64,000 nucleotides of DNA, from positions 3,210,001-3,274,000 of the forward strand of contig NZ_CP156081.1 of the NCBI RefSeq assembly GCF_039830135.1, in the 5' to 3' direction. Every line of letters begins with the position of its first letter. The stretch's first letter is position 1. Origin of the DNA: Defluviimonas sp. SAOS-178_SWC. Its GTDB lineage: Bacteria; Pseudomonadota; Alphaproteobacteria; Rhodobacterales; Rhodobacteraceae. Below the pieces are notes generated by a model. That model saw nothing but the letters and a program-made list of their open reading frames with translations, made no database searches and was not told the DNA's origin. Positions 52,884 to 61,958 of the stretch are shown here, in pieces. A program made the position numbers and the translations under genes.

Positions 52884-53648
52884 TCAGTATTGGAACAGCC
52901 AGCCTGCGCCATCGGCTCCGCCGCTGATGCCGGCGAGCCGCATCAGATGCCAGGCCGTGGCCTGATTGCTTGAAATCACGGGCTTTCCAAGCTGCATCTC
53001 GGCCTCGGCAATGACCGGCAGGACCCGGAGACTGGTGCAGGAGACAAAAACCGCGTCACAGGTGTCGCACTGACCGACTGCAAGAATGGCGTCCAGAATG
53101 CTACGCGAACTGATCCGCGCCACTGTGAAGTCATCTGACTGGTTGAAGGAGGCCACCGCGCCAGTCTGGAACCCCGCACCCGCCAGGTTCCGCTGCATCT
53201 CGACGGTAACGGACGGCGCGTAAGGCGTGACGAGCGCGAAGCGCCTTGTGCCGAGTGCTGTGAGTGCCGCCTTACACGCGGTCAGCGGATTGGTGGTTTT
53301 CGCGCCGGGATGAATTCGGCGAATGATCTCATCGACGCGATCTTCTCCGATGATAGTCGCGCCGGAGGTGCAGCAATAGCCGATGACGTCAAAGTCGAAT
53401 GACGGGGGCAAAAGCCCGGCCGCCACGGGCAGATCTCGCTCCATCGCTCGGAGCGTCTCGGGCGTCACCTCCATCGCGTTCGGGATGCGCGCGTGGTAAA
53501 GTGCCACACCGTCACCGCGCAGAAGCGCGGCAAATTCGTGCTCGGCCGTCTGGTCGCTCTTCAGAATGATCAACCCGATCCGAGCCCGCGATCCCAAGCC
53601 TGAGTCCACGCTGAATACCAGTTCTTCAATGCTTGCGCCGCTCAGCAT
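52884..53648 (-). CDS. Asp/Glu racemase-superfamily protein (EutA-like)
   Basis: The 254-residue protein has the two cysteine motifs of the Asp/Glu racemase/maleate isomerase group: IGYCCTSGATIIG and VFVSCTSLRVLPVI. EutA of ectoine utilisation operons is of this type; its exact role there is not fixed. It is divergent from the GntR gene at 53745, with a palindromic operator between. An alternative is an arylmalonate decarboxylase-like enzyme. Confidence 0.78.
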   Translation of the reverse strand: MLSGASIEELVFSVDSGLGSRARIGLIILKSDQTAEHEFAALLRGDGVALYHARIPNAMEVTPETLRAMERDLPVAAGLLPPSFDFDVIGYCCTSGATIIGEDRVDEIIRRIHPGAKTTNPLTACKAALTALGTRRFALVTPYAPSVTVEMQRNLAGAGFQTGAVASFNQSDDFTVARISSRSILDAILAVGQCDTCDAVFVSCTSLRVLPVIAEAEMQLGKPVISSNQATAWHLMRLAGISGGADGAGWLFQY

Positions 53649-53678
53649 TAGCGGACATCCTCCGTGTCGATTCGATAT

Positions 53679-53690
53679 TGGTATATACCA
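53679..53690. promoter_or_regulatory. GntR-type operator palindrome
   Basis: TGGTATATACCA is a perfect 12-base palindrome whose GTATATAC core fits the GntR-family consensus GTMTAKAC. It lies between the divergent EutA-like and GntR genes, so it is probably the regulator's own site. Confidence 0.6.
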
Positions 53691-53744
53691 GCAATGTCTT
53701 GGCGTCTATGACCAGGCGTAGTAAGAGTACGGAAGCTTCTCAGG

Positions 53745-54485
53745 GTGCCCATGAACCGACCGCGACTAGCCGCTTCGCCCTCGCGCTTTCGTCAGATTGT
53801 CGAAAGCATCCGGAGTGACATTGTTGCGGGCGCGCTGCCTGAACACGCAGCGCTTCCCTCCGAACGCGTGATGGCCGAGCAATTTGGTGTCAGCCGGATG
53901 ACCGCCCGCCGGGCGCTGGAAGCGATCGAGGCCCAGGGATTGGCCTATAGCGAAGACCGCAGAGGGCGCTTCGTCTCGCCCAAGCGGGTCCGGTACGACA
54001 TCAGCAAACGCGTTAGCTTCGCCGCCGACGCACACGCCTCCGGCACCGATCTAGAAATAACGGTCTTGCGCAAACGCTCGGCCCGTGCGGACGACGCGCT
54101 CTCGGCTGACCTTTCGGTCCCGATCCGGGAAAAGCTGCACGAATACACGCGTTTATTTAGTATCAACGGCCACCCAATCTTGATCGAGACGGAATTCGTC
54201 GTCGCGAGCAGATGCCCTGATTTGTTGGATCATGACCTGCGGCAGTCGACCACCCGTGTGCTCGAGCAGCATTACGGCATCGCGGCGCGCACCGGAGACG
54301 TTGTCATCCGAATGTGCCCAATCCAACCGGACGAGGCGGCAATCCTGGGGTTGCCGCCGTATCAGGCCGGGATCGAACTGGCGCAGACCATTCGCGACGA
54401 CGCTGGGAAGGCCTTCTGCGTCGGGCGACAGATCTGGCGTGGCGAACTGGCTGAGTTTTCCGCTCGGGCCATTGTGAACCGTTGA
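53745..54485 (+). CDS. GntR-family regulator with UTRA domain (HutC type)
   Basis: The 246-residue protein has a winged helix-turn-helix (IVESIRSDIVAGALPEHAALPSERVMAEQFGVSRMTARRALEAIE) and a C-terminal UTRA ligand-binding domain (LFSINGHPILIETEFV, AFCVGRQIWRGELAEF). HutC-type regulators repress catabolic genes until a substrate analogue binds. It differs from the MocR-type EnuR regulator usual for ectoine genes. Start 53745 or 53751. Confidence 0.88.
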   Translation: MPMNRPRLAASPSRFRQIVESIRSDIVAGALPEHAALPSERVMAEQFGVSRMTARRALEAIEAQGLAYSEDRRGRFVSPKRVRYDISKRVSFAADAHASGTDLEITVLRKRSARADDALSADLSVPIREKLHEYTRLFSINGHPILIETEFVVASRCPDLLDHDLRQSTTRVLEQHYGIAARTGDVVIRMCPIQPDEAAILGLPPYQAGIELAQTIRDDAGKAFCVGRQIWRGELAEFSARAIVNR

Positions 54486-54653
54486 TCGGGTGCGCCTCAG
54501 TCTGGACGCCCAGCAAAGTTCACGGCCGCCAATTCCGTAATAACGTCGCGAGAAGCTTCAAAGTCGAAGTTTTTCATCGCCGCCGCATTGATTTTCGACG
54601 CAAATAATCGCCTCGACGCTCTAATCTCGACATGCGATCCGAAGGAGAGTCAT

Positions 54654-55799
54654 ATGGACAAGCGTCATCAGGAACTGGTCGCGCTCAGGCACGCATTCCA
54701 CCGCAATCCTGAACTGGGCTTTCAGGAACTGCGCACCAAGGCCAGGATCGCGGCGCATCTACGCAGGCTTGGCATCGAGGTGCATGAAGGTGTGGGCGTC
54801 GTCGGCATTCTCAAGGCCGGATCCGGCAACCGCGCCATCGGCCTGAGGGCCGACATGGATGCGTTGCCGATAACCGAGAAGAGCGCCCATGGCTATGTCT
54901 CGGAAAATCCGGGTGTCATGCATGCCTGCGGCCATGACGGCCACATGACCATGCTGCTTGGCGCTGCGGAATCCCTTGCACGCGACAGCGATTTCGATGG
55001 CACGGTCGTATTCCTCTTCCAGCCGAACGAGGAACACGGGCTGGGCGCTCGCGCGATGATCGATGAGGGCGTTCTGGAGAGGTTCCCAGTCGAAGAGGTC
55101 TACGCCATCCACAACCTGCCGGGCGCGCCTGTCGGGCAGATCTCCACCCGGCCGGGCCAGATCTGCGCCTCCGAGAGCCTGTTCGAGATCGCGATCACCG
55201 GCAAGGGTGGCCATGCCTCGATGCCGCACGTTGGCGTGGACGCGATCACGGTGGGGGCCGAGTTGGTGCTGGCGTTGCAGACCATCGTCTCGCGCAAGCT
55301 GGCACCAGGGGCCGGCGCGGTCGTGTCTGTGACGGAGTTTTTGACCGATGGGCAAAGAAACGTGCTGCCCGGTCGCGCAACGCTCAAAGGGGACGTGCGC
55401 GCCCGCCTGCCCGAGGACCGGCAGGCCGTGGAGGGTTTTATGCGCCAGGTCGTGGCCGGCGTTGCCGCGACCCATGGCGTGACCGCAACGATGAATTTCA
55501 ACACAGAATTCATCGAGACGATCAATGCCCACGGCCCGGTCGAGGCGGTTGTCCGCGCCGCCCTCGCGGCGGGGCTGGAGGCCGACGGCAACCGCCCGCC
55601 GATGAGTTTTTCTGAGGATTTCGCCCATTTTTCCGCGGCCGTGCCCGGCTGTTTCCTTCTGATGGGGAACGGCACCGAAGGTCCGCACGGTCAGCCGCTT
55701 CATGCCGCCGACTATGATTTCAACGATGCGCTCCTGCCGATCGGTGCCGCCTTCTGGTCTGCGCTGGTCAAGGACCGACTTCCCGCCCGAAAGGACTGA
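54654..55799 (+). CDS. M20-family amidohydrolase
   Basis: The 381-residue metallohydrolase begins MDKRHQELVALRHAFHRNPELGFQE and has ADMDALPI, MHACGHDGHMTMLLGAA (metal-binding His/Asp region) and FLFQPNEEHGLGARAMI with catalytic Glu. HipO/YxeP relatives remove acyl groups from N-acyl amino acids. A GAAGGAGAG ribosome-binding site supports this start. In this cluster it could replace the DoeB/EutE deacetylase by acting on N-acetyl-diaminobutyrate; that role is inferred from position only. Confidence 0.85.
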   Translation: MDKRHQELVALRHAFHRNPELGFQELRTKARIAAHLRRLGIEVHEGVGVVGILKAGSGNRAIGLRADMDALPITEKSAHGYVSENPGVMHACGHDGHMTMLLGAAESLARDSDFDGTVVFLFQPNEEHGLGARAMIDEGVLERFPVEEVYAIHNLPGAPVGQISTRPGQICASESLFEIAITGKGGHASMPHVGVDAITVGAELVLALQTIVSRKLAPGAGAVVSVTEFLTDGQRNVLPGRATLKGDVRARLPEDRQAVEGFMRQVVAGVAATHGVTATMNFNTEFIETINAHGPVEAVVRAALAAGLEADGNRPPMSFSEDFAHFSAAVPGCFLLMGNGTEGPHGQPLHAADYDFNDALLPIGAAFWSALVKDRLPARKD

Positions 55800-55802
55800 C
55801 TG

Positions 55803-56996
55803 ATGAGCGATCTTTTGCCACCTGCCCGCCTCGGCCATGCTGCCGCGACCCGCAAAACCGGTGACGCCGCACTCCGGGTTTTGAGCCCCGGGGATTTTGC
55901 GACGGCGCAAACCGAGATCATGGCTTGGGACGGTTACGCAGCGACGCCGCTCGTCTCTCTCAAGGCGCTGGCGCAACGGATCGGTGTGGGTGCAGTATTT
56001 TACAAGCATGAGGGGCCGCGTTTCGGGCTGGGCAGCTTCAAGGCGCTCGGCGGGTCCTACGCCGCCCTGCGCGTGCTCCAACGTGAGATATCGAAGAGTC
56101 TCGGCCAAGACGTCAGCCTGGCAGATATCCGCGCCGGCAAGCACCGCGATGACGCGGCGCGGATCACGCTCGTTTCAGCGACCGACGGCAATCACGGCCG
56201 CTCGCTGGCTTGGGGGTGTCAGCGCTTTGGCGCGCCCTGCCGCATCTACATCCATGCCGAGGTCAGCGAAGGCCGCGCCGCGGCGATGCGCGATCTTGGC
56301 GCCGAGGTGATCCGCATCGCCGGCGACTATGACGATTCGGTCGACTTGGCGAAGGCGGAGGCCGACGCGAATGGCTGGTTCGTCGTCTCCGACACGTCCT
56401 GGCCGGGCTATTCCCAACCGCCCCGCGACGTCATGGCGGGCTACGGTGTGATGACCAGTGAGATTTGCGAGGCGCTTGACGAGGCGCCTACCCATGTCTT
56501 TTTGCAAGGCGGGGTCGGCGGCCTTGCCGCAGGTGTCGCCGCTGGGCTGCGCCAGCATTGGGGTGAAAGGGCCCCGCGCGTGGTGATCGTGGAACCGGAG
56601 CTGGCAGCCTGTCTCTATGAAAGCGCCAAGGCCGGTACCCCCACCTCGGTCAAGATTGAGGAAGAAACACTTATGGCAGGTCTCTCCTGCGGCGAACCTT
56701 CCCCGCTCGCCTGGGAGATCCTGTCGGAGGAGGCATCCGATTTCCTGACCATCCCCGAACCTGTCGTTGCACCCACGGTGCGGCTTCTCGCGCGTCCCCT
56801 CTCCGGCGATCCGGTCGTCGAGGCGGGCGAAAGCGCGGTTGCGGGCCTTGCAGCGCTAATTGCGGCGCGGGCCGATACGGGCCTATCATCGAAACTCGGC
56901 CTTGATGCGAAGTCCCGCGTGTTGCTGATCGGCTCCGAAGGCATCACCGACCCGGCGATCTTCAGGATGATTATGGATGGACGAGATGTCGACTAA
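55803..56996 (+). CDS. Diaminopropionate ammonia-lyase-like PLP enzyme
   Basis: The 397-residue fold-type II PLP enzyme has the Lys loop GLGSFKALGGSYAAL, the TDGNHGRSLAWGCQRFG substrate loop and the glycine-rich phosphate loop GGVGGLAAGVAAG. These closely match diaminopropionate ammonia-lyase (DpaL/YgeX), which makes pyruvate and ammonia. EutB of ectoine operons is a related threonine-dehydratase-like enzyme, so this may play that part. It starts three bases after the M20 gene and overlaps the M24 gene. Confidence 0.83.
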   Translation: MSDLLPPARLGHAAATRKTGDAALRVLSPGDFATAQTEIMAWDGYAATPLVSLKALAQRIGVGAVFYKHEGPRFGLGSFKALGGSYAALRVLQREISKSLGQDVSLADIRAGKHRDDAARITLVSATDGNHGRSLAWGCQRFGAPCRIYIHAEVSEGRAAAMRDLGAEVIRIAGDYDDSVDLAKAEADANGWFVVSDTSWPGYSQPPRDVMAGYGVMTSEICEALDEAPTHVFLQGGVGGLAAGVAAGLRQHWGERAPRVVIVEPELAACLYESAKAGTPTSVKIEEETLMAGLSCGEPSPLAWEILSEEASDFLTIPEPVVAPTVRLLARPLSGDPVVEAGESAVAGLAALIAARADTGLSSKLGLDAKSRVLLIGSEGITDPAIFRMIMDGRDVD

Positions 56997-58161
56997 CGCC
57001 CCCGAACGCGGTTTCCCCGAGGCGGAATTTGCCGCCCGCACTGCCAAGGCGCAAGAAAGGATGGCGAAGGAGGGGCTCGCCGGACTCCTCCTGATGACCG
57101 AACCCGATGTGCGTTACTTCTCGGGCTTCCAGACCTTGTTCTGGCAAAGCCCGACCCGGCCGTGGTTCCTGTTCGTCCCCGCCACGGGCAAGCCCGTCGC
57201 GGCGATTCCGGAAATCGGCGCCGTCCTGATGCGGCGCTCGTGGCTTGACGATGTTCGCACGTGGAGCGCGCCCTGCCCGAAGGACGACGGGATCAGTATT
57301 CTAACCGACCTCCTCGCACCGCTTGCAAGTGAGCGGGCGAAAGTTGGCTTGATGAAGGGGCACGAAACGTCGCTCCGGATGCCGCTTGGCGATTGGGAGC
57401 GGCTGACGGCCAACCTGCCTGGCTTGCACTTCGCCGACGCCACCTGGCTCGTGCAGGGCCTGCGCATGGTGAAATCTCCCGCCGAGATCGAAAAGCTAGC
57501 CCATATCTGCGCCATCGGATCGGCCACGTTCGCCCGAGTGCCCGAGATCGTGGCCGAAGGCATGCCGTTCGAAGAAGTGTTCCGCAGTTTCCGGCGCGAA
57601 GCGCTGGCTCAGGGGGCGGATGACGCTCCCTATGTGGTCGGCGCGTCCGAGCCGGGCGGCTATACAGATGTCATCTCGCCCCCCTCGCGGCGACCGCTTC
57701 AGGCGGGTGACGTGCTGATGCTCGACACAGGCTGCACGTGGGACGGTTATTTCTGCGACTTCGACCGCAATTGGGCCATCGGCAAAGCCGATGACATGTC
57801 CCGACGCGCCCATGAGACGCTCTGGCATGCGACGGAGGCGGGGCTTGCGGCTGCCAGACCCGGCAATACTTGTCGCGACCTCTTCCACGCCATGTCGACG
57901 GTCATCGCAGAGATGGACCCGTCGGGCGGCGATATCGGGCGGCTGGGCCATGGACTCGGGATGCAACTCACCGAACAACCCTCCCATGCAGCTTTCGACG
58001 AAACCGTGCTTGAAGCCGGTATGGTACTGACTTTGGAACCCTCGCTGTCCTACGGGGCCGGCCTGATGATGGTACACGAGGAAAACATCGTGGTAAGGTC
58101 AGGCGGGGCCGAACTTCTCACTACACGCGCACCGCAGAGCCTGCCCGTCATCGGCGGCTGA
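56977..58161 (+). CDS. M24-family peptidase-like metallohydrolase
   Basis: The 394-residue pita-bread protein has all five expected metal ligands: Asp in LMLDTGCTWDG, Asp in CDFDRNW, His in GRLGHGLGM, Glu in LTLEPSLS and Glu in VHEENIVV. The family includes prolidases and the ectoine hydrolase DoeA/EutD. It overlaps the ammonia-lyase gene by 20 bases; the start may be 56977 or 56986. Substrate is not fixed by sequence. Confidence 0.83.
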   Translation: MDEMSTNAPERGFPEAEFAARTAKAQERMAKEGLAGLLLMTEPDVRYFSGFQTLFWQSPTRPWFLFVPATGKPVAAIPEIGAVLMRRSWLDDVRTWSAPCPKDDGISILTDLLAPLASERAKVGLMKGHETSLRMPLGDWERLTANLPGLHFADATWLVQGLRMVKSPAEIEKLAHICAIGSATFARVPEIVAEGMPFEEVFRSFRREALAQGADDAPYVVGASEPGGYTDVISPPSRRPLQAGDVLMLDTGCTWDGYFCDFDRNWAIGKADDMSRRAHETLWHATEAGLAAARPGNTCRDLFHAMSTVIAEMDPSGGDIGRLGHGLGMQLTEQPSHAAFDETVLEAGMVLTLEPSLSYGAGLMMVHEENIVVRSGGAELLTTRAPQSLPVIGG

Positions 58162-58178
58162 AGCCAGATTGCCATGCC

Positions 58179-58200
58179 CCCGGCTGCAAAGGCTGCCGGG
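58179..58200. terminator. Possible convergent terminator
   Basis: CCCGGC (58179-58184) pairs with GCCGGG (58195-58200) between the convergent M24 and AsnC genes. There is no T-tract, so confidence is low. Confidence 0.3.
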
Positions 58201-58215
58201 AGTGCGAGCCTCACC

Positions 58216-58665
58216 CTATAGGATGTCGAGCGATACCTTAACTCGATCCATCACGATTGAGGAGGTGAACCGGCTGATATTCGATTCATCGAAGAAATAT
58301 TCTTGGGTGAACGCCTCATACTCCGCGATGTCCTTGACCACTACGATCACGATGAAGTCGGCTTCGCCGGTTGTGTAGTAGCATTGCTGCACGGCGTGGG
58401 AATTGCGCATCTTCCGTTTGAAAGCATCAAGATGCATTCGGCTTTCCCGCTCCAGCACGACCTCGACTATCACCGTCAACTCGCGCCCGAGCTTTCCGGG
58501 CGACAGAACGGCGATTTCCTTCTCGATCACCCCGGTTTCACGCAGCCGCTTGAGCCGCTTCTGAACGGCTGGCGTCGACAGCCCGATCGACAACCCCAAT
58601 GATTCGGCCGTCAGACGCGCGTCTGACTGCACCAAGCGAAGGATTTCATGATCTTTCTCGTCCAT
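58216..58665 (-). CDS. Lrp/AsnC-family regulator
   Basis: The 149-residue protein from MDEKDHEILRLVQSD has a helix-turn-helix (LSIGLSTPAVQKRLKRLRETGVI) and a C-terminal RAM ligand domain (VQQCYYTTGEADFIVIVVV). The longer frame from 58764 has no homologous N-terminus. An AsnC-type regulator (AsnC/DoeX) that senses diaminobutyrate derivatives is a regular member of ectoine catabolic clusters. It is divergent from the EhuB gene. Confidence 0.87.
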   Translation of the reverse strand: MDEKDHEILRLVQSDARLTAESLGLSIGLSTPAVQKRLKRLRETGVIEKEIAVLSPGKLGRELTVIVEVVLERESRMHLDAFKRKMRNSHAVQQCYYTTGEADFIVIVVVKDIAEYEAFTQEYFFDESNISRFTSSIVMDRVKVSLDIL

Positions 58666-58726
58666 GGCTGCATTTCGATCATCGAGCCCATCATGCGCAA
58701 CCCTTTTTATCGAAATTTGCGGGAAT

Positions 58727-58748
58727 TTGACGAAAAGCCTCCCGTCAA
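58727..58748. promoter_or_regulatory. Inverted repeat in AsnC/EhuB control region
   Basis: TTGACG (58727-58732) and CGTCAA (58743-58748) form a perfect 6-base inverted repeat with a 10-base gap. The first arm could also be a -35 element for the transporter operon. It is a candidate AsnC-type site. Confidence 0.45.
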
Positions 58749-58877
58749 GTCGATAAGCTTTCACGTGGGAAATCAGTGGGGAAACGTAGGTGGGTGAAGT
58801 GGCAACAGTTTGGTGCTGCTATATTTTCCTCGTCTGGGGCTCCCGCATCCGGTATCTGCATCACTAGGGAGGAACGT

Positions 58878-59726
58878 ATGACATCCAAATTGAACACAGC
58901 GCTCATCGTCGCCGGAGGCTTGCTAGCAGCCAGTGCGATTTCGGCTACCGCCGGCCCGCTGGCCGACCGGATCGCCGCGGGCGAACCGATCCGTATCGGT
59001 TTCTCGAATATTCCGATCTGGGGGTATCCGGATGAAAAGGGGGAAGCCAAGGGTTTCGTGAACGAAATCGCGCTCGGCATACTTGCCAAGATGGGTCACA
59101 CCGACGTCGAAACCTCCGTCAACGATTGGGGCGGCCTTATCCCTGGGCTTCAGGCGAACCGCTACGACTTGATCACTGGTGGGCTTTATATTCTCGGCAG
59201 CCGTTGTGAGAACATCAACTTCTCCGAGCCGATCGTAGTCACAGGCGATGCGTTCCTGGTGCCTGCCGGAAATCCGAAAAATCTTAATAATTACAAGGAT
59301 GTACTGGCGCAGAGCGATTCTGTCTTGGCGATGTATGCAGGTTCCAACACAGTTGAAGCGGCGCGGAAAGAAGGCCTTGTCGACGCTCAGATCATGCAGT
59401 TGCCCGGGCCAGCAGAGGTACTTGCTGCGATGAAATCGGGACGCGCAGATGCTGCGGCACTGACGTATTTCGAAGCGGTGGACTTCGCCGCGCAGTCTGA
59501 TGGGAAATTCGAAATCACCGATCCCGACGCGCTGCCTGACTGGACCAAGAACTGGGTCGGGGTCGGCTTCCGGTTCGAGGACGAGGACTTCATGAAGGAG
59601 TTCAACGCAGCGCTGGCTGAATATGTCGGCTCGGAAGAGATGCTTGCGGCAGTCAAGGAATACGGCGTTACTGAAGTAAACGTACCGAAAGGCGAGACCA
59701 CCGAGTGGATCTGCGCCAACCGCTGA
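58878..59726 (+). CDS. ehuB: Ectoine-type ABC substrate-binding protein (EhuB-like)
   Basis: The 282-residue protein has a signal peptide (cut near ISATAGPLADRI) and EhuB-like blocks: GEPIRIGFSNIPIW, DWGGLIPGLQANRYDLITGGLYILGSRCENINFSEPI and VPAGNPKNLNNY. EhuB binds ectoine and hydroxyectoine. The start at 58878 follows an AGGGAGGA ribosome-binding site. It heads a four-gene importer operon. Confidence 0.85.
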   Translation: MTSKLNTALIVAGGLLAASAISATAGPLADRIAAGEPIRIGFSNIPIWGYPDEKGEAKGFVNEIALGILAKMGHTDVETSVNDWGGLIPGLQANRYDLITGGLYILGSRCENINFSEPIVVTGDAFLVPAGNPKNLNNYKDVLAQSDSVLAMYAGSNTVEAARKEGLVDAQIMQLPGPAEVLAAMKSGRADAAALTYFEAVDFAAQSDGKFEITDPDALPDWTKNWVGVGFRFEDEDFMKEFNAALAEYVGSEEMLAAVKEYGVTEVNVPKGETTEWICANR

Positions 59727-59792
59727 TCAACCGCGGCGGCACCCGACTGGGTGCCGTCGCGACCTTCAAGACGTTTGCAACAGAATGCACCC

Positions 59793-60458
59793 ATGAGCAC
59801 ACTCGACTTTCTTGTCCTCTACTGGCCGCGATTGCTGTCCGGGACAGGCATTACCATCGCCCAGTTCTTGCTCGCAGCCGTTCTGGGCGTCGCAGTATCA
59901 CTGTGCATGGGCCTGTTGAAGCTGTCTCACAGTCCGGTTTTGCGCGGCGCGGCGGTCACATATATTGAAATATTCCGCGGCACGTCCCTCGTTGTCCAAC
60001 TTTACTGGATTTTCTTCGTACTGCCCCTCTTTGGCCTGTCGATCGAGAAATTTACCGCCGGTTTCGTAGCGGTTGGTTTGAATATCGGTGCCTATGGCGC
60101 CGAACTGGTGCGAGGCGGTATCCTGTCGGTGCCGAAGGGCCAGTGGGAGGCCGCGCTTGCGATCAACATGAGCCCGGCAAAGCGCATGTGCCGCATCATC
60201 CTGCCGCAGGCTCTGGTGAACATGCTGCCGCCCTGGGGCAACCTGATGATCGAGCTTCTGAAGGGCACGGCACTCGTTTCACTCATCTCGGTTGCGGACC
60301 TGATGTTCGAGGCGCGGCAGATCAATGCTTCCACCTACCTGTCGGCACAGATCTTTGGCGCCGCGCTGATCATCTACTACATCCTCGCCCGGTTCATGGT
60401 GACGCCCTTCATGCGCTGGCTGGAACGCCATATGGCGCGCAAACTGGGGAAGGCCTGA
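59793..60458 (+). CDS. ehuC: Polar-amino-acid-type ABC permease (EhuC-like)
   Basis: The 221-residue membrane protein has the HisM/EhuC form: GTGITIAQFLLAAVLGVAVSL, YIEIFRGTSLVVQLYWIFFVLP and the coupling loop GAYGAELVRGGILSVPKGQWEAA. The start at MSTLDFLVLYW is preferred to the upstream frame at 59751. It pairs with the permease at 60462. Confidence 0.87.
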   Translation: MSTLDFLVLYWPRLLSGTGITIAQFLLAAVLGVAVSLCMGLLKLSHSPVLRGAAVTYIEIFRGTSLVVQLYWIFFVLPLFGLSIEKFTAGFVAVGLNIGAYGAELVRGGILSVPKGQWEAALAINMSPAKRMCRIILPQALVNMLPPWGNLMIELLKGTALVSLISVADLMFEARQINASTYLSAQIFGAALIIYYILARFMVTPFMRWLERHMARKLGKA

Positions 60459-60461
60459 TCC

Positions 60462-61127
60462 ATGTTCGACTGGAAGTGGGACTTCACATGGGAAATTCTG
60501 CCGCGCCTCATCCACGCGACCGGTAATACGCTGATCGCAGCGCTGGCGGGATATGCAATCGCGGTCGTCCTCGGCCTCGGGCTGGCACTGGCGCAGCGTA
60601 CGCCCTACCGGCCGGTGACACTGTTCGTGCGGGAATTCGTCGAATTCATCCGCTCCACCCCGCTGATCCTACAAATCTTCTTCGTCTTCTATGTCGGGCC
60701 GCAATTCGGCATCCGGCTCAGCCCCTGGACCTCAGGCATGATCGCCATCGGCCTGCATTACTCATGCTATCTCGCGGAGGTCTATCGCGGCGGCATCGAA
60801 AGCGTGGCAAAGGGCCAGTGGGAAGCCGCGACGGCACTGAACATGACCACGGCCCAGAAATACCGGCGCGTTATCATCCCGCAGGCGATTCCCCCTGCAC
60901 TGGCTGGCATGGGCAACTATCTTGTCGGCATCTTCAAGGATACGCCGATGCTGTCGGTGATCGGGGTCGCCGAACTGATCCACACCGCCAATGCCATCGG
61001 CTCTGAGAAGTACCGATTTCTTGAACCCTACACGATGGTGGGCATCATCTTTCTGGCGATATCGCTTCCCGCGGCCGGCCTGATCCGGCTTTTCGAAGGC
61101 TATGTCCGCCGCAAACTGGGACTTTGA
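60462..61127 (+). CDS. ehuD: Polar-amino-acid-type ABC permease (EhuD-like)
   Basis: The 221-residue membrane protein has EFVEFIRSTPLILQIFFVFYV and the loop CYLAEVYRGGIESVAKGQWEAA typical of EhuD. It starts three bases after the EhuC stop. The order B-C-D-A matches ectoine importers with the ATPase last. Confidence 0.87.
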   Translation: MFDWKWDFTWEILPRLIHATGNTLIAALAGYAIAVVLGLGLALAQRTPYRPVTLFVREFVEFIRSTPLILQIFFVFYVGPQFGIRLSPWTSGMIAIGLHYSCYLAEVYRGGIESVAKGQWEAATALNMTTAQKYRRVIIPQAIPPALAGMGNYLVGIFKDTPMLSVIGVAELIHTANAIGSEKYRFLEPYTMVGIIFLAISLPAAGLIRLFEGYVRRKLGL

Positions 61128-61129
61128 CC

Positions 61130-61945
61130 ATGCACGACGTATCGGCTTTTCCGCTCGAAATCACCGGTGATCCAAAGCCAATGGTGAGCTTTCGCAAGGT
61201 GAAGAAATCCTACGGTACACTTACGGTTCTGGACGATCTTGACCTCGATATCGCGGCAGGCGAGATGGTGTCTATCATAGGCCCTTCCGGCTCCGGCAAA
61301 ACAACAGTTTTGCGCATGCTGATGACGCTGGAACAGATCAATGGCGGCGTGATTTATGTCGACGGCCAGCCGCTGACCCATATGCCGAAGAATGGCGCCT
61401 TGGTGCCCGCGAGCCAGAAACACTTGCGAAAAAGACGCGCCGATATCGGCATGTGCTTTCAGCACTTCAATCTTTTCCCCCATATGACCGCTCTTGAAAA
61501 CTGTATGGAAGGCCCCGTACAGGTGCTTGGCCTGCCAAAGAAGGAAGCGCGCGAACGCTCCGAGGAACTTCTGGAAATGGTCGGCATGATCGGCAAGAAG
61601 GATCAGCATCCCTCGCGCCTTTCGGGCGGTCAGCAACAGCGCGTGGCCATTGCACGAGCGCTAGTCATGCGGCCAAAGGTGATGCTGTTCGATGAAGTTA
61701 CATCCGCGCTCGACCCAGAGGTGATCGGAGAGGTGACCAACGTTATCCGCAAACTGGTCGGCGAGCACAACCTGACCATGCTGATGGTCACGCATCAGAT
61801 GGGCTTTGCCCGCGACATCTCCGACCGGGTCTGCTTTTTCTACGGGGGCAAGATCGAGGAACAGGGGCCGCCCGCCGAACTCTTCGGCAATCCGAAGAAA
61901 GAGCGGACCCAGCAATTCCTGAGCGCGGTTAGGGAAGCCGTCTGA
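61130..61945 (+). CDS. ehuA: Ectoine-type ABC ATPase (EhuA-like)
   Basis: The 271-residue ATPase has Walker A GPSGSGKTT, signature LSGGQQQRVAIARA, Walker B VMLFDEVTSALD and the H-loop VTHQMGFA. The start is the ATG at 61130, two bases after the EhuD stop; a TTG at 61124 would overlap that stop. It completes the importer. Confidence 0.88.
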   Translation: MHDVSAFPLEITGDPKPMVSFRKVKKSYGTLTVLDDLDLDIAAGEMVSIIGPSGSGKTTVLRMLMTLEQINGGVIYVDGQPLTHMPKNGALVPASQKHLRKRRADIGMCFQHFNLFPHMTALENCMEGPVQVLGLPKKEARERSEELLEMVGMIGKKDQHPSRLSGGQQQRVAIARALVMRPKVMLFDEVTSALDPEVIGEVTNVIRKLVGEHNLTMLMVTHQMGFARDISDRVCFFYGGKIEEQGPPAELFGNPKKERTQQFLSAVREAV

Positions 61946-61958
61946 CGTCCTTCTCGGT

